Assembly: GCA_036939755.1 (NCBI GenBank)
Contig: JALLAZ010000042.1
Location: 1-38,636 of the forward strand
DNA length: 38,636 nucleotides
DNA from: Stephanodiscus triporus
Taxonomy: Eukaryota; Bacillariophyta; Thalassiosirophyceae; Thalassiosirales; Thalassiosiraceae
Direction: 5' to 3'
The notes under the pieces are model-generated. The model was not told the DNA's origin. It ran no database searches and saw only the letters and a list, made by a program, of their open reading frames with translations. Shown one piece after another: positions 1 to 10,366 of this stretch (positions are counted from its first letter, which is position 1; each line of letters opens with the position of its first letter). A program made the translations under genes and the position numbers.

Positions 1-438
1 CACAAGGGGGACTCTATACGATGATTATGTGCCGTCATTGTTGTCGCTGATGCTCTGCATCAGCAGTACGACCATCACGACCGGCAAACACCACGGACAA
101 AGATTCGTCAACGTGTCGTGCCTTAGAGTAGCTAAATAACATTAATAATGATAATTTTTTTAGTTTAACAAGGTAGTCTTGTTGCATGTTATGTTTGTTG
201 ATTGTTGTATGCTCAGAAGCTGGGAGTGGGGCCCTGTGGGGGCTGTAGGACAAGGTGGCCAAAATGGCATCCACTGTCATCGGCGGGCACCCAGATTACA
301 AGAGTAGACTAATCATACTATAATGAATGTGTATACATCTCAATTGAAATTTTAAATAAGTATTAATATTCTATTATCTACTGTTATATGGTTGATGAAA
401 AAATCATCTATGGCAATCAAATGCACCTTCATCCAACC

Positions 439-728
439 CATTTTGACGGTCGAGCTGATGCCCCGATACAATACTGCATGCATTGCCCGATGGAGGGGGT
501 TCATGGCCACCCTGGAAGCCACTGGATGCCATCACCAGGCGCTTATTTGCTCTATATTAGCCCAATGGCCACCCGGGTCACAGCATGAAAAAAAGGTAAA
601 AAAGCACCATACTTGCTGGCCATTTTGATGGCCGAGGCAATCCGCCAATGCGATACCAAGTGCATCACCCGATTGAGGGGTCTAGGGCTACAATGGAAGC
701 CACTGGTTGCTGCCACTGGGCAAGTATT
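439..728. repeat. degenerate direct repeat, two units of about 110 bp
   Basis: Unit A (about 439-548) and unit B (about 621-728) align along their whole length with an offset of 182 bp near the start. Shared landmarks in order are CATTTTGAYGG, CAT-CACCCGAT-type sequence, GGAAGCCACTGG and a final AAGTATT/GCTTATT. By eye, roughly three quarters of positions agree. Neither unit has a consistent open frame, so this looks like an old duplicated non-coding element rather than a gene. Confidence 0.6.
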
Positions 729-1005
729 GCAGCCAATAGTAATAGTAGCAATCAGACATATCAACGATGTTTTTTTTCAGTTTTTCATCATCAACTTGCT
801 GAAAAAGGGCTTGGGTTGATGCTAAGGCCCCTAATAACAATAGGGGTATGACATATTAAACCACAAAAAGCATCTAAGTAAAATGTTCGAAAACTTCATT
901 GAGGAGCTTAAACTAGCATTTTATCGTTCAATCAAAATCAACTCTTTTTTATTAACTATCATATAAGTAGAATCAATCTAAAATATCGTACCTTTTGGAC
1001 ATCAA

Positions 1006-1040
1006 AAAAACTCTTAAAAAGTTATGTTTTAAGAGTTTTT
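1006..1040. repeat. perfect 14-bp hairpin with 7-nt loop
   Basis: Positions 1006-1019 (AAAAACTCTTAAAA) are the exact reverse complement of 1027-1040, separated by AGTTATG. No gene ends here, so it is unlikely to be a terminator. It could be the core of a small foldback element. Confidence 0.6.
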
Positions 1041-1185
1041 GTCCCACCCACGCGTGCACCAGCGCACCAGGAGCTTGTGACAGCACCAATGCCAAGAGTA
1101 AGGAATGACCACAAAAGTCTCATTGACATATCAGTGGAGGATAGGGAGTGAATTGACAGAAAGGGTGAGTTTCAGAAAGCAAGTG

Positions 1186-1539
1186 TCATTGAGATATTTG
1201 AGGACATGTTTTAATTTCCCCAGTCATCTTTGTCCTTGAGACGTTCTAGTACCAGGTTATGTCAGTCTTTTCGTAATCAAACAAGGCATTGTCAGAAGCA
1301 TTGATCTTTACCGTATCAAAAATGTTTGAAGTACCCTGCTCATCAAAAAGATTTACAATTTTTTCTGAGACAATTGGTTACTTGACTCCGTTCTCAGTAA
1401 AAATCTTGAAGCAATCAATGGTTGCATGAAAAACTTTGCCTGCACCAGAGATAACAACAATGCTAGATTGTCCTGAACTTTTCCACTTTTCAATTTCAAA
1501 CTGTTTCACCTTGAGGTCCCATTGATCCTTTGACTCATT
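1186..1539 (-). pseudogene. small gene relic, interrupted reading frame
   Basis: Read on the minus strand from 1539, one frame gives about 117 codons of protein-like composition, broken only by TAA (1378-1380) and TAG (1246-1248) before a TGA at 1186-1188. Peptide landmarks in order are FEIEKWKSSGQSSIVV, VFHATIDCFKIF, NLFDEQGTSNIFDTVKI and NVSRTKMTGEIKTC. I do not recognise the family. Varied amino-acid use with only two stops suggests the remains of a coding exon or transposable-element ORF. A chance open stretch cannot be excluded. Confidence 0.35.
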
Positions 1540-2244
1540 TTATGGCCTAATAAATCTCATCACTGTCCTACATTAGGGTTTTATTGTCGTCTTTTCTCGT
1601 TGTTGCATTTGTCATCATTGTCATCATTCTCATCATTGCGCAACGTAACGATCTTAATCGTAAAAAGGCTCACATGTCTCTGAACTTCTGGCCTTGTATC
1701 TAGTGATTTTTTTAAGTTGTCTGTCCACATCTCACCCTTTGGGCAGTATCTGAATCAATTTCTCCCGAGTCTGAATCATCCTTGACAAGAAAATACTTCG
1801 CTTTTATGTGTTTTGTGCGCTTTGAGGAGTATACTGTACTTGGAGTAAAGTTACTTTTTGTAGAGGGGAATCCAGTTCCAGAGGGGGGAAAACCTTTCCA
1901 TGCACGCGGGAAGATAAAAAAGTGGATGATAGCCCGATGATAGACCATTTTTCTCCAGTGAGAGATTGCTCCGGTAGATAGAGTAGATAGGAGTATTGTA
2001 TCATATCAAGTTCCCCTCTATTGAAGCTACACATTGGTGGGAGATTAGTGGTCGGTCGCGACAACCGCACACATCAACCGGACAAGTTATGCATCGCACA
2101 TTCTCAAATGAGCTATCATAAGGAGTCAGGATTGACCTGACCCAGGCTTATCTTCATCTGTTACAACAGCAAAATACTGAGGTCATAAAGCCATGACGAT
2201 TGTGCTACTGTTACAAACCAATTTATTTTAGCGTTGTGGTACTG

Positions 2245-3252
2245 TTACAATCCCTTCTCATCCAAGAACTGCATCACCTCCCGAACGAACTCTTCCGGAC
2301 TATCCAAATAAACCGGATGTCGTCCCTCCAACTCCACCCCGTTGGCATCGCTCAATTCCTTCAACTTTTCCGTCGCCCTCTTCCCGGGCTCATCCTTATC
2401 ACCGTGTATCGACAGAATCGGTATCTTCGCATCCCTGTATCGAATCAGCGTCGAGTCGGCCGCTTTCAGGACCGCCCCGGAAGCCACCGGTATCCACGCC
2501 CGGACAATCCTCGTCAACTCGTGTCCGTCGCCGTCACCGGTCGTGGCCATCTCGCCCAGGCCGACGATGGCCTTACCGGAGGCAGACGGCGAAACGAAGG
2601 TGGCGGGACGTCCGGTCAGCATCCGGTCCGACGCTAGGGCGTCGAACGCCATTCCCAATTCCCTCCCGTCCGCCGACACCGGGAGGTCGAGAGCGAGTAT
2701 CGACAGGTCGCCCTCGTCCTCCTCGTTGTTGATCTCGCACAGCATGTCGAGTATCCCCGACGTCTTCCAATCCTCCTTCGTGAAAGCCGCGCCGTGGAGT
2801 AGGACCAGTTCGGTCATCCCCGCATCGTCCCGCGACGACGACGACGGGAGCGGTCCGCAGTGATAGTACGGCAGGACCTTGCCCCCGCCGTCGTAGGTGA
2901 CGGATCCCCGTACGATCGCGAGAGGATTAACGTCCACCTCGTCCAATTCCTCCTTAGTTTTGATGCCCTCGTCGTCACCGGCGCCGCCTCCGCCTCCCGC
3001 CGCGGCGACTTTGGACGACGACGTCCCCCCCCCCTGACTCGCTTTCATCAACGTCGACGGCGACATGACCTCCTCGACGACGACGACGTCTGCGCCGACG
3101 CGAGCATCGTCGCCGCCGCGCCCGGCGCCGGAGGGAGGGAGGAACAACTTTCCGGCGAGGGCCAACGCGGAAAATAGCAGGGCGATGTACGCGAGTCGCT
3201 GGGTGGGGCGGACGTCGGAGCGGGAGGTGGGGCGCACCACCGGGGGGACCAT
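2245..3252 (-). CDS. ABHD14-like alpha/beta hydrolase, membrane-anchored
   Basis: Single-exon gene of 335 aa. Residues 20-38 form one hydrophobic segment that fits a signal anchor. Residues 40-105 are a low-complexity Gly/Ala/acidic linker. The hydrolase part starts near 112: LVLLHGAAF (149-157) is the oxyanion-hole strand, SPSASG (221-226) matches the unusual nucleophile elbow SPSxSG of the ABHD14 family (predicted Ser223), GDKDEPG (284-290) supplies the acid and H312 the catalytic His. The family includes human ABHD14A (a membrane protein) and ABHD14B, reported to act as a lysine deacetylase; the substrate here is unknown. The gene is very GC-rich and lies head to head with RRP12, 194 bp away. 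The start is the first Met of the frame, just before the hydrophobic anchor. Confidence 0.75.
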   Translation of the reverse strand: MVPPVVRPTSRSDVRPTQRLAYIALLFSALALAGKLFLPPSGAGRGGDDARVGADVVVVEEVMSPSTLMKASQGGGTSSSKVAAAGGGGGAGDDEGIKTKEELDEVDVNPLAIVRGSVTYDGGGKVLPYYHCGPLPSSSSRDDAGMTELVLLHGAAFTKEDWKTSGILDMLCEINNEEDEGDLSILALDLPVSADGRELGMAFDALASDRMLTGRPATFVSPSASGKAIVGLGEMATTGDGDGHELTRIVRAWIPVASGAVLKAADSTLIRYRDAKIPILSIHGDKDEPGKRATEKLKELSDANGVELEGRHPVYLDSPEEFVREVMQFLDEKGL

Positions 3253-3446
3253 GGTTGTTGTGTTTGAGAAAGGAAGGGGTTCGCTTACTACGGTAATTCC
3301 CGCTGTTTTTCCAACGTCTGTCTTTTGCCTCTCTTTCTGAAAATCTTACGCTATGCTCGGGAGAACCACAAAAGCTCGCTCCTCCGCGAACACAAAAAAA
3401 ATATATCAAAAACAACGACATCTCCCTCGCAGAGAACAATAAAAGA
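3253..3446. promoter_or_regulatory. divergent promoter region, ABHD14-like / RRP12
   Basis: Only 194 bp separate the start codons of two genes pointing away from each other, so both 5' UTRs and both core promoters must lie here. The sequence is markedly AT-richer than either flanking reading frame and includes an A-rich run near 3395-3410. No definite TATA box is assigned. Confidence 0.6.
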
Positions 3447-6400
3447 ATGGGTCTCTCTCGATCTGCCCGCTCCGCGGGCGGCGGCTCGACGTACGCCTCA
3501 TTCTCCTCATCCTCCCCCCCCTACGCTCTCGGATTCGGCGGCCTGTCGTCTCACGAGTATTCCACCCCCGCCATCTCCGACGCCCCCCCCGACGTCGCGC
3601 TCGAATTCGCGAGGATGCTGGAGGACATGCGGGGCGTCGGAGGCGGGGGGGGCGCCGACCCACGCGTCGCCCGTAGGGCCGCGTGCTGCGCGGCCATGGT
3701 CGAAACCGCCAGGGAGCAGCGCAGTAGTAGTCGTCGTCGTCGTTCCGGGGCCGACGTCGGCGAGGACGACCGCGGAGACCCTCCAGTGACGCCCAACGAA
3801 ATTTTCGTCGTGGCCATCGCGGCGCTGACGTCCCTCCAGACGTCGCTCGAGGCGAGGCAAAAATCGCTATCCTCCTCCTCCTCCCCCTCCCCCTCCTCGA
3901 CCGACGTCGTCTTCGATGTCGACGCGGCGGCGGAATCCATCGCGCGCGAGTTGGAGGATACCGCCCTTCCTGTCCTCGAGCTGCTGCGTCGCGTCCTCCC
4001 CTACGTGGCGCACCACTCGAACAACTCCGGGGCGATGCTTTCGCATCAGTTCGGCGCGCTCAGTCGTATGCTGAGGCTTTTCGTCGCGCTGGGATACGCC
4101 CTCCCCGCGGCGGCGTCCGCCGCCGGCGACGGCGGCGGGGACGGGTCGCAACGCGGGAAGAGGACGAAGGAGAGGACGAGGGGCGGGCACTCGTCGACGT
4201 CGTCGTCGTCGTCGTCGCCGCAACGGCGGGGTGAGGGAGGGGCGGGAGTCGCGGGGGCCAACGCCCTGCTCCGACAGGTCCTCAAGACGACCACGACCCT
4301 CCTCCTCGTCGCGCCTCCCGTCGACGTCGCGTCCGGCAAGGTGTCCGAGAAGGACCTGGCGAGGCTGCTGCACGCCACGATAGTGCCCATGTTCCACGAC
4401 CGCAGGCCCAAGGTGCGCAAGGCCGCCTGGGGATGCGGGATGGAGATCGTCGTCGCGGCCTCGTCGTCGTCGTCGTCCTCCGTCGATGGCGACGACGACG
4501 CCGACGGCGTCGTCATCGCGAGGAGGGTACAACGACAGCGCAGGGTCGTCGCCGACTTCCTGTGGGAATACTGCCACGCGGTCATCGCCAACCGCTCGCG
4601 CGAAAAAGCATCGGAGGAAACCCCCTCGAGGCTCGTGCACGTGCTGCGATTCCTGTCGTGCTCCCTCCCGTTCGCCGACGACGGCAGGATACGCGTGCGG
4701 TTCGGCGAATGCTGCCTCGCGACGTTGGACGGGGGCGGCGAATCGGCGTCCGCGGAGGTCGCGAGGGAGGCCCTCGCGGTCCTCCTCTCCTGCTTGGAGA
4801 CGACGGAGCGGGAGCGAGCGTCGCGCGACGACGATCGCGCGTCGGCGGCCGCGGCGGCGGACGGTCGGTGCGAGGAGGCGTCGACATTTTCCGCGCGGTG
4901 TCTCGCGTTCCTGCTGCGGCACCGTCCCCGCGGCGCGAACGGCACCGACTCGTACGACGGGGGCGACGACGTCAATGCGGCGTATGGGCGCTGCATGTTG
5001 GCTTGCATGGAGAGGATGCTTGGAAAGACGAAGGGCGGTAGTGCCGAAAACGATGATGGCGAGGACCGCGCCGACGTCCCCGCTCAAAAATTACTGGCTA
5101 TGAAATTGATCCCGAACGTGCTGACTTCCATGCTGAATATCTGCGAGGCTTCCAGTAGCGGTAGCGCTGGTGGCGTAGGAGGAGGAGGACGAGGAGGAGC
5201 AGACGACGACGATGGTAGTGATCGTTACGACTCTTGTGGTTCCGCATTCAACCAATTCGTTTCGCACGTCGTATCCCACCTTGACCCACGGGAGACGAAC
5301 AACACCAAGCTCCATCGCGTGACGCTTGAGACGTTGCCTCTGTGCATCCCGATAGTACAACGGGCGCTTCAGATACAATACAGATCAGCGTGGGGATCGA
5401 TATTGTCGGGCGGATACGCCACGTTCACCGTGACGCTGGCCCGCCATCTGTTGGAAAGAAGGGCGACGCCATCGTCGAGCGCAGGCGCCGCTGGCAGCGA
5501 CAACGATGACAACTTTGAGTTTCAAGATGAGTTATCTTCGTGGGTGCGAACGCTCGTCCTCTCTTTGCTGCGTCTGCACGAGGATGTCGCCAAGGGGGGC
5601 GGCGCAGCGAGGACGGCGGTGGAGTATGCCACGTCCACGATCATTCGCGGGATGGGCGTGGAATTGTTCCTTGGCGTGGTGGACTTCGTGGACGAGGATG
5701 GCGACGGCGGCGGGGGCATGAAGAAGAATTCTCTGTCGAGCAGTAGCACTACTGGAGGCGGGATTCGAGACGATAGGGCGTGGCTGTTGCCGTTGATGAA
5801 GCAGTGTGCGACTAGCATTGGTAGTAGGAGCGCTACAACGGTCGATGATGATGGCATCACGACCAAAACGCATCTCTCCTTCTTCCAGGGGAATGTGCTT
5901 AACCTTGCGCGGAAATGCGATGCTGCATCAGCGGACGGACATCGCACAGCCGCCGAAACGTCGATCCAGAAAGCGAGGGTGGTCGAGCTATGGTCACTTT
6001 TTCCCATATTCTGCGTGTACCCGTTGGATGTGAAGGAAAACTTGGGGAGCATTGCCAAGACCGTGGTGAAGGCCTTGGGTGATCATGGACGGTATCCTAA
6101 GTTGATTGTAAGTGTGACGCGTTTGTTTACTTGTGTGTGTGTGAGGTCAGCGATTCTGACAGCGACATACTGCCTGCCCTCAGCCGATTATATGTGGCGG
6201 TCTCAAAGACATTGCAATTGGCATAATGGAACGAGCCAACGTCTCCCCGGAAACAGCAGACGATTACACTGTACTTTCAAACGTGTCAACCAAAATTCTA
6301 CCTTCATTGTTCAAATTAGTAGAAACGCTGAATGAATCGTCTTCAAAGGAATCAAGCGTAGCAATGGACATTGATGTATCCTCATCAAAGGAGTCACAAT

Positions 6401-8349
6401 CCCAGAATCAGCAGGACATGCAGCTCGTCGAGGCTGTCACTGACGCCATTGGTCAGCTCGCGCAGATTTGCCCTCCCGAATTTCTCCAAACTCTATTTAA
6501 AAAGGTCGTGCAGCGTCTACTTACGGCCACTACCGAGATTACGGAAGCTTTGGGCCATAGGGATGCGAAGAATGCAATAGCCATGCGCATGGTATCAATG
6601 CTTGGTCTGGGTCAGGCACTGGTGGCTTCTGGCTCTCTCGACAATTCCAGCGTTGCCCTCCTTTACCGCGCCGTGCGTCCCTTAGTCCGCACCGACGAGC
6701 ATGACCCCCGGGTGCAGAAGCGAGCTTACAAGGTGCTCGCACAGATTTGCGAACGGCACAAGGAGTTCGTCACCTCGGACGAACGCCTTGAAGAAATGAC
6801 GGACCTGGTGGTTGACTCAATCGTCACATGTCAAGTCTCGGCGCGAAATATGAGGATCAAGTGTATGACGCATATTGTCCAGGGATTCAACTCAAATAGT
6901 CAATCTCACATGGCAGTTATACCCAAGATAATGGGCGAGGTTCTGCTGTGCTTGAAGGACTCCAACGCCAAAACTCGTGAGGCAGCTTACCAATTACTCT
7001 TGGCAATGGCGTTGGCACGCGACGACATGACTGATTACTTCCGCATCGTCTTGGCTGCGTTGGGTGCGCAGACATCACACATGCGCTCCGCGGCTGTGAT
7101 GGCATTGTCCCGACTTGCGTTTGAATATGCCAGAGAGGACAACACAGTACAAGAACTGCTACCGTCGTTGATGCAGACTGTGTCTGTTCTGTTCGATGAT
7201 TCTTCGAGGGAGGTGACAAAGAGTGTGATTGGGTAAGAGATCAAGAGCGATGATGACTTCTGTACTGTTGTACGTTTCCCTGACTCAACTTGCTCTTTTT
7301 TCTTCTGATTTCACACCTTGCATAGCTTTGTCAGGGTGTGTGTTGCTGCTATGACTCGTGATCAGCTTGAACCCCTTCTGCCAGAGGTTGTGGGTGGGAT
7401 AATGAAGTATAACAAAGGCAAGGATCGATTCAGAGCAAAGATCAAAATAATTCTCAAGAAACTCGTGAGGGTTTACGGATTTGATGTCATCGCACCACTG
7501 GTACCTGAAGAGCACACACGCTTGATTACACACATGCGAAAACTCTCTGAGCGAGCAGCCCGCAGGAAGGCCGCGGGGGTACAGGATGGACGCTCTGATG
7601 TTCAAAATGACTTTGACCATTTGATGAATTCCGACGAGGATGATTCAGATGATGGCAGGACATTCATGACAGGTGTAACAGGATTTACTAAAATGACGGC
7701 AATGAGTGGGAAGACAACAAGATTTTCGACCATGGACCGTAGCGTCAAGAGCCAGAGCGTTATTAGTGGAGTGAGATCTACCATGAGGAGCAAGAGTGCT
7801 AAGGTGAATGATGGTCCTCGCATAAAAGCAGAATTAAATGGGGAGATACTGGATATGCTAGATGCCTCCAAAATGGCACGAAGTGTCCACTTTGCAGATG
7901 CGCACGACAGAGACTACAGTGACGATGACGACGATGACGGGGCTGATGATTTCCAATTTGATAATCAAGGTAGAATTGTGATAAGTGATGGCATGCCAAA
8001 GCCTGGACGTAATCATGATGCAATAGAAGACGATTCTGATGATGATGAAAATCATGACCTGAAAGGTGCCAAGCGTCGCCGAGTGAGCAAATTTGAGAGC
8101 GTTAAGATAGCCAAGGCTGAGAAGGATGCACAAAAGGGTAGGATGCAAAAAACAAAGAAGGATTCCACGGCTTCACTTGGCGCAGCGTATAAGTCAAAGA
8201 AGGCTGGCGGCGACGTGAAAAAGAAAGGACAGAAGTACGATCCGTATGCCTATGTCCCTCTTGATGCGAGAGATTTCACTAAGAAAAATAGGGGCAAGGC
8301 TGTATCGAAGATGAGTTCAGTAGTGCGAGGTAAAAGGAAGAGGGGCTGA
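3447..8349 (+). CDS. RRP12: RRP12-like ribosome biogenesis protein (three exons)
   Basis: Exons are 3447-6107, 6184-7232 and 7326-8349, with introns of 76 and 93 bp (donors GTAAGT and GTAAGA, acceptors CTCAG and CATAG). The phases fit and give about 1577 aa. RRP12 is a HEAT-repeat karyopherin-like protein needed for maturation and export of both ribosomal subunits. The NUC173-type repeats run through exons 1 and 2. Exon 3 carries the conserved block FVRVCVAAMT...LLPEVVGGIMKYN...RFRAKIKIILKKLVR, then acidic stretches and a basic C-terminus with DPYAYVPLD and several Lys/Arg clusters, typical of the family's nuclear/nucleolar tail. It is longer than the yeast and human proteins (about 1230-1300 aa) because of poly-Ser, poly-Gly and Asp-rich inserts in the N-terminal half. 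Codon use changes near 5040 from extreme GC3 to balanced. The start follows an A-rich leader and is the first Met. Confidence 0.88.
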
Positions 8350-8541
8350 TTAGATACATCATAATTTATTGGCATCGTATTCGATGAAGGCAAAGCAATA
8401 ACTTTAATCACCGTAATTCTCTTATTGTTTTATTCTTCCGAAAATCTAAGTAGGTGCGACACAAACACGCGCACAATCTTCATCCCCATTCTCCCCCCCC
8501 GTTTAAATTCGACATACCATCTCCTCCTCCTACTACTTGCT
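8350..8541. other. convergent 3' intergenic region
   Basis: 192 bp between the stop codons of RRP12 (+) and the CxxH/CPxC-repeat gene (-). It is AT-rich and must hold both 3' UTRs and polyadenylation signals, so the transcripts may overlap. Nothing else is visible. Confidence 0.5.
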
Positions 8542-9792
8542 CTACTTTTGGACCGAATGATGCTTTGAACCTGAACGACGAAGTCTTGCACCCGAATCAT
8601 CATATACACGCTCGGTACCCTGAGAGGACGAAGACGACATGCGACGAATCGATGATTTTTTCCTGCTAGATCTCTGACCGCCACAGCTGCGATCATCTTC
8701 CATCATGCACTCGGGACAAAAATCGAGAATGACTTTGAAGCCGCCTCCGAGCGCCTTCTTCTTTGCGAGTTGCACCGACGGATGATGACAGCAATACCCG
8801 TCACCGTCAAAGGGCAACGCACCGTACCGGCCTGAGCTCGTCGCCGTGCCGGACTTGCCGCGGGCGGAGGCGCTGCTCCTTCGTGACGCATTGGATCGAG
8901 TAGATTTGGTCGACCTCTTCGAGGATACACTGATGTCATCATCGAGGCCAACGTCGTGTCCATTGCACGCGGGACAGGCCCTAACAACCTTGAATCCGTT
9001 ACCGAAGACACGTTTCTTTGCCACCTGGATGTGGGTGTGCACTAGGCAGCACCCATTCTTGTCATGCTGTCCCTGTGCATCTGTAGCACCACCTTCGTTC
9101 TTTCTACTTGTTGTGCCCGTTCGACTCGACCCGCGTGACAAGCTCAAATGAGCCGGTTGATCGCCCTTGCATCCCCCATCTAGTTTGATGATACCGCCAC
9201 CAGTCTTGCCCTCAACGTTATCCTCCATGCACTTGGGACATGCCGCATGCACAACCTTCCAGCCCCCTGTCATTTTCTTCGCGGCGAGCTGCACATTCCT
9301 GTGATAGTGACACCGTCCCTTTTCATCGAACGGCGTGTCATACACGCGACGCTCACGAGGCTTGATATCCCTCGACTTCGACCGGGATCCAGCCCTCGTC
9401 CTCGACTTCGATACAGATCGAGATCGCGGATTCGACGATGATGCAGTCTTTGGAGTAGCAGTGTTGATATCCCGATCACTCGGGCGCCGTCGTTGTTGTT
9501 TGCCATCTCCATCGCTGACACCACCTCGCTCCTGGAACTCGGAACGCGATCTCGACCTCCCGACCGAAGATGTCCTCGACCGCGATGATAGCGGATTCCC
9601 ACCGTTCGCTCTCTCTTGATTATTATCTGAACGCCGGGTGGAACGACGCTCCGGCGCGGCCCTACCACCGCCTAACGATTTGTGCACGTCAACTTGAGAT
9701 GGAGCGGGCGAATGGCGCTCATGGCCGTCTTTGCCCACTGAATCATGAACATTGCCGCCGCCTCCTCCAGGGTTGATCGTCGCTTTGCACAT
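8542..9792 (-). CDS. SR-rich protein with three CxxH...CPxC putative zinc-binding repeats
   Basis: Single-exon gene of 416 aa; no characterised protein is recognised. The N-terminal 150 residues are disordered and rich in Ser-Arg dipeptides ([23 protein letters not shown]), as in SR-type phosphoproteins. Three copies of one module follow, separated by Ser/Arg/Gly linkers. Each reads C-x2-H, then x2-[VI]-Q-[LV]-A-x-K, then G-[GN]-[GW]...K-V-[VI], then C-P-x-C. The first pair begins GRCHYH, GCCLVH or GYCCHH and the second is CPKC, CPAC or CPEC, with 19-21 residues between pairs. Four regularly placed Cys/His ligands per unit suggest one Zn per unit. Similar motifs occur in unannotated diatom proteins as far as I recall, but I cannot verify that here. 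The C-terminus is again Ser/Arg-rich. Role unknown; RNA or protein binding is a guess. Confidence 0.7.
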   Translation of the reverse strand: MCKATINPGGGGGNVHDSVGKDGHERHSPAPSQVDVHKSLGGGRAAPERRSTRRSDNNQERANGGNPLSSRSRTSSVGRSRSRSEFQERGGVSDGDGKQQRRRPSDRDINTATPKTASSSNPRSRSVSKSRTRAGSRSKSRDIKPRERRVYDTPFDEKGRCHYHRNVQLAAKKMTGGWKVVHAACPKCMEDNVEGKTGGGIIKLDGGCKGDQPAHLSLSRGSSRTGTTSRKNEGGATDAQGQHDKNGCCLVHTHIQVAKKRVFGNGFKVVRACPACNGHDVGLDDDISVSSKRSTKSTRSNASRRSSASARGKSGTATSSGRYGALPFDGDGYCCHHPSVQLAKKKALGGGFKVILDFCPECMMEDDRSCGGQRSSRKKSSIRRMSSSSSQGTERVYDDSGARLRRSGSKHHSVQK

Positions 9793-10366
9793 TGTCGGTA
9801 TTTTTTGGTTTGGATCTAATCTTCTGATTGTGTGATCAATCGTCTACTTTTTGTGTGGTGGTCTTGTGTGTATCGTTGTGTGTGACCGAGAGGACGAGGC
9901 AGGGCCGATCTGATCTGGGGGGTGATCGATCGTACATCGAGAGGGCCCTCTCTCGGAGAGAAAAGAATCTGTGCTCACTCTCTTCAATTTTTGATTTGAA
10001 CTGCCCCACGTGAATCAAAATTTGTGTAGTAGAGTACTAGCTCCAGAGGGAGCGTATCAAAAATACTACTTATTAGGTACCAGAGAGTATGAATGGTAGT
10101 AGAGTACTCTACCTCTCTTCTTGTAATAAAAGAGTACGTAAGTAGAGTACCTACCTAGAGTTGTCAAGTCATTCCTCCCCGCCGCAACTTATGACTGGTT
10201 CGTCCAGTTCCTCGGTACGCTACCATGTGGAAGTCATATTTGGTAGGCCTGCAAAGACAACGCAACACCCACATCCAACACCAATCAAACACAAGAGTCG
10301 TTCTCCTGTGACATCAACACCCCAACAGAACTTTGTATCAACTCCAGAAGATAATCTCAATAAACT
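9793..10366. promoter_or_regulatory. divergent intergenic region with repeated AGAGTAC motif
   Basis: 574 bp between two divergently transcribed genes. AGAGTAC occurs four times, starting at 10031, 10101, 10131 and 10144; the second sits in the 14-bp palindrome GTAGAGTACTCTAC. A second palindrome, GAGAGGGCCCTCTC, lies at 9939-9952, and a CACGTG box near 10008. The clustering suggests binding sites for one factor. No TATA box is assigned with confidence. Confidence 0.4.

Larger units (their letters stand above)
1..2244. other. gene-poor region at left edge
   Basis: No intact gene is recognisable in these 2.2 kb. The sequence is AT-richer than the neighbouring genes, and short reading frames on both strands (the longest about 88 codons) show no family resemblance. 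Three structures are listed separately: a degenerate direct repeat (439-728), a hairpin (1006-1040) and an interrupted reading frame on the minus strand (1186-1539). The last 100 bases lie just downstream of the ABHD14-like gene and probably include its 3' UTR. Confidence 0.6.

Noticed and set aside
3867..5087. 406-codon open frame on the minus strand inside RRP12
   Set aside because: Antisense shadow of GC-rich coding sequence; its product is Arg/Gly/Pro-rich with no domain, while the plus frame is a conserved family.
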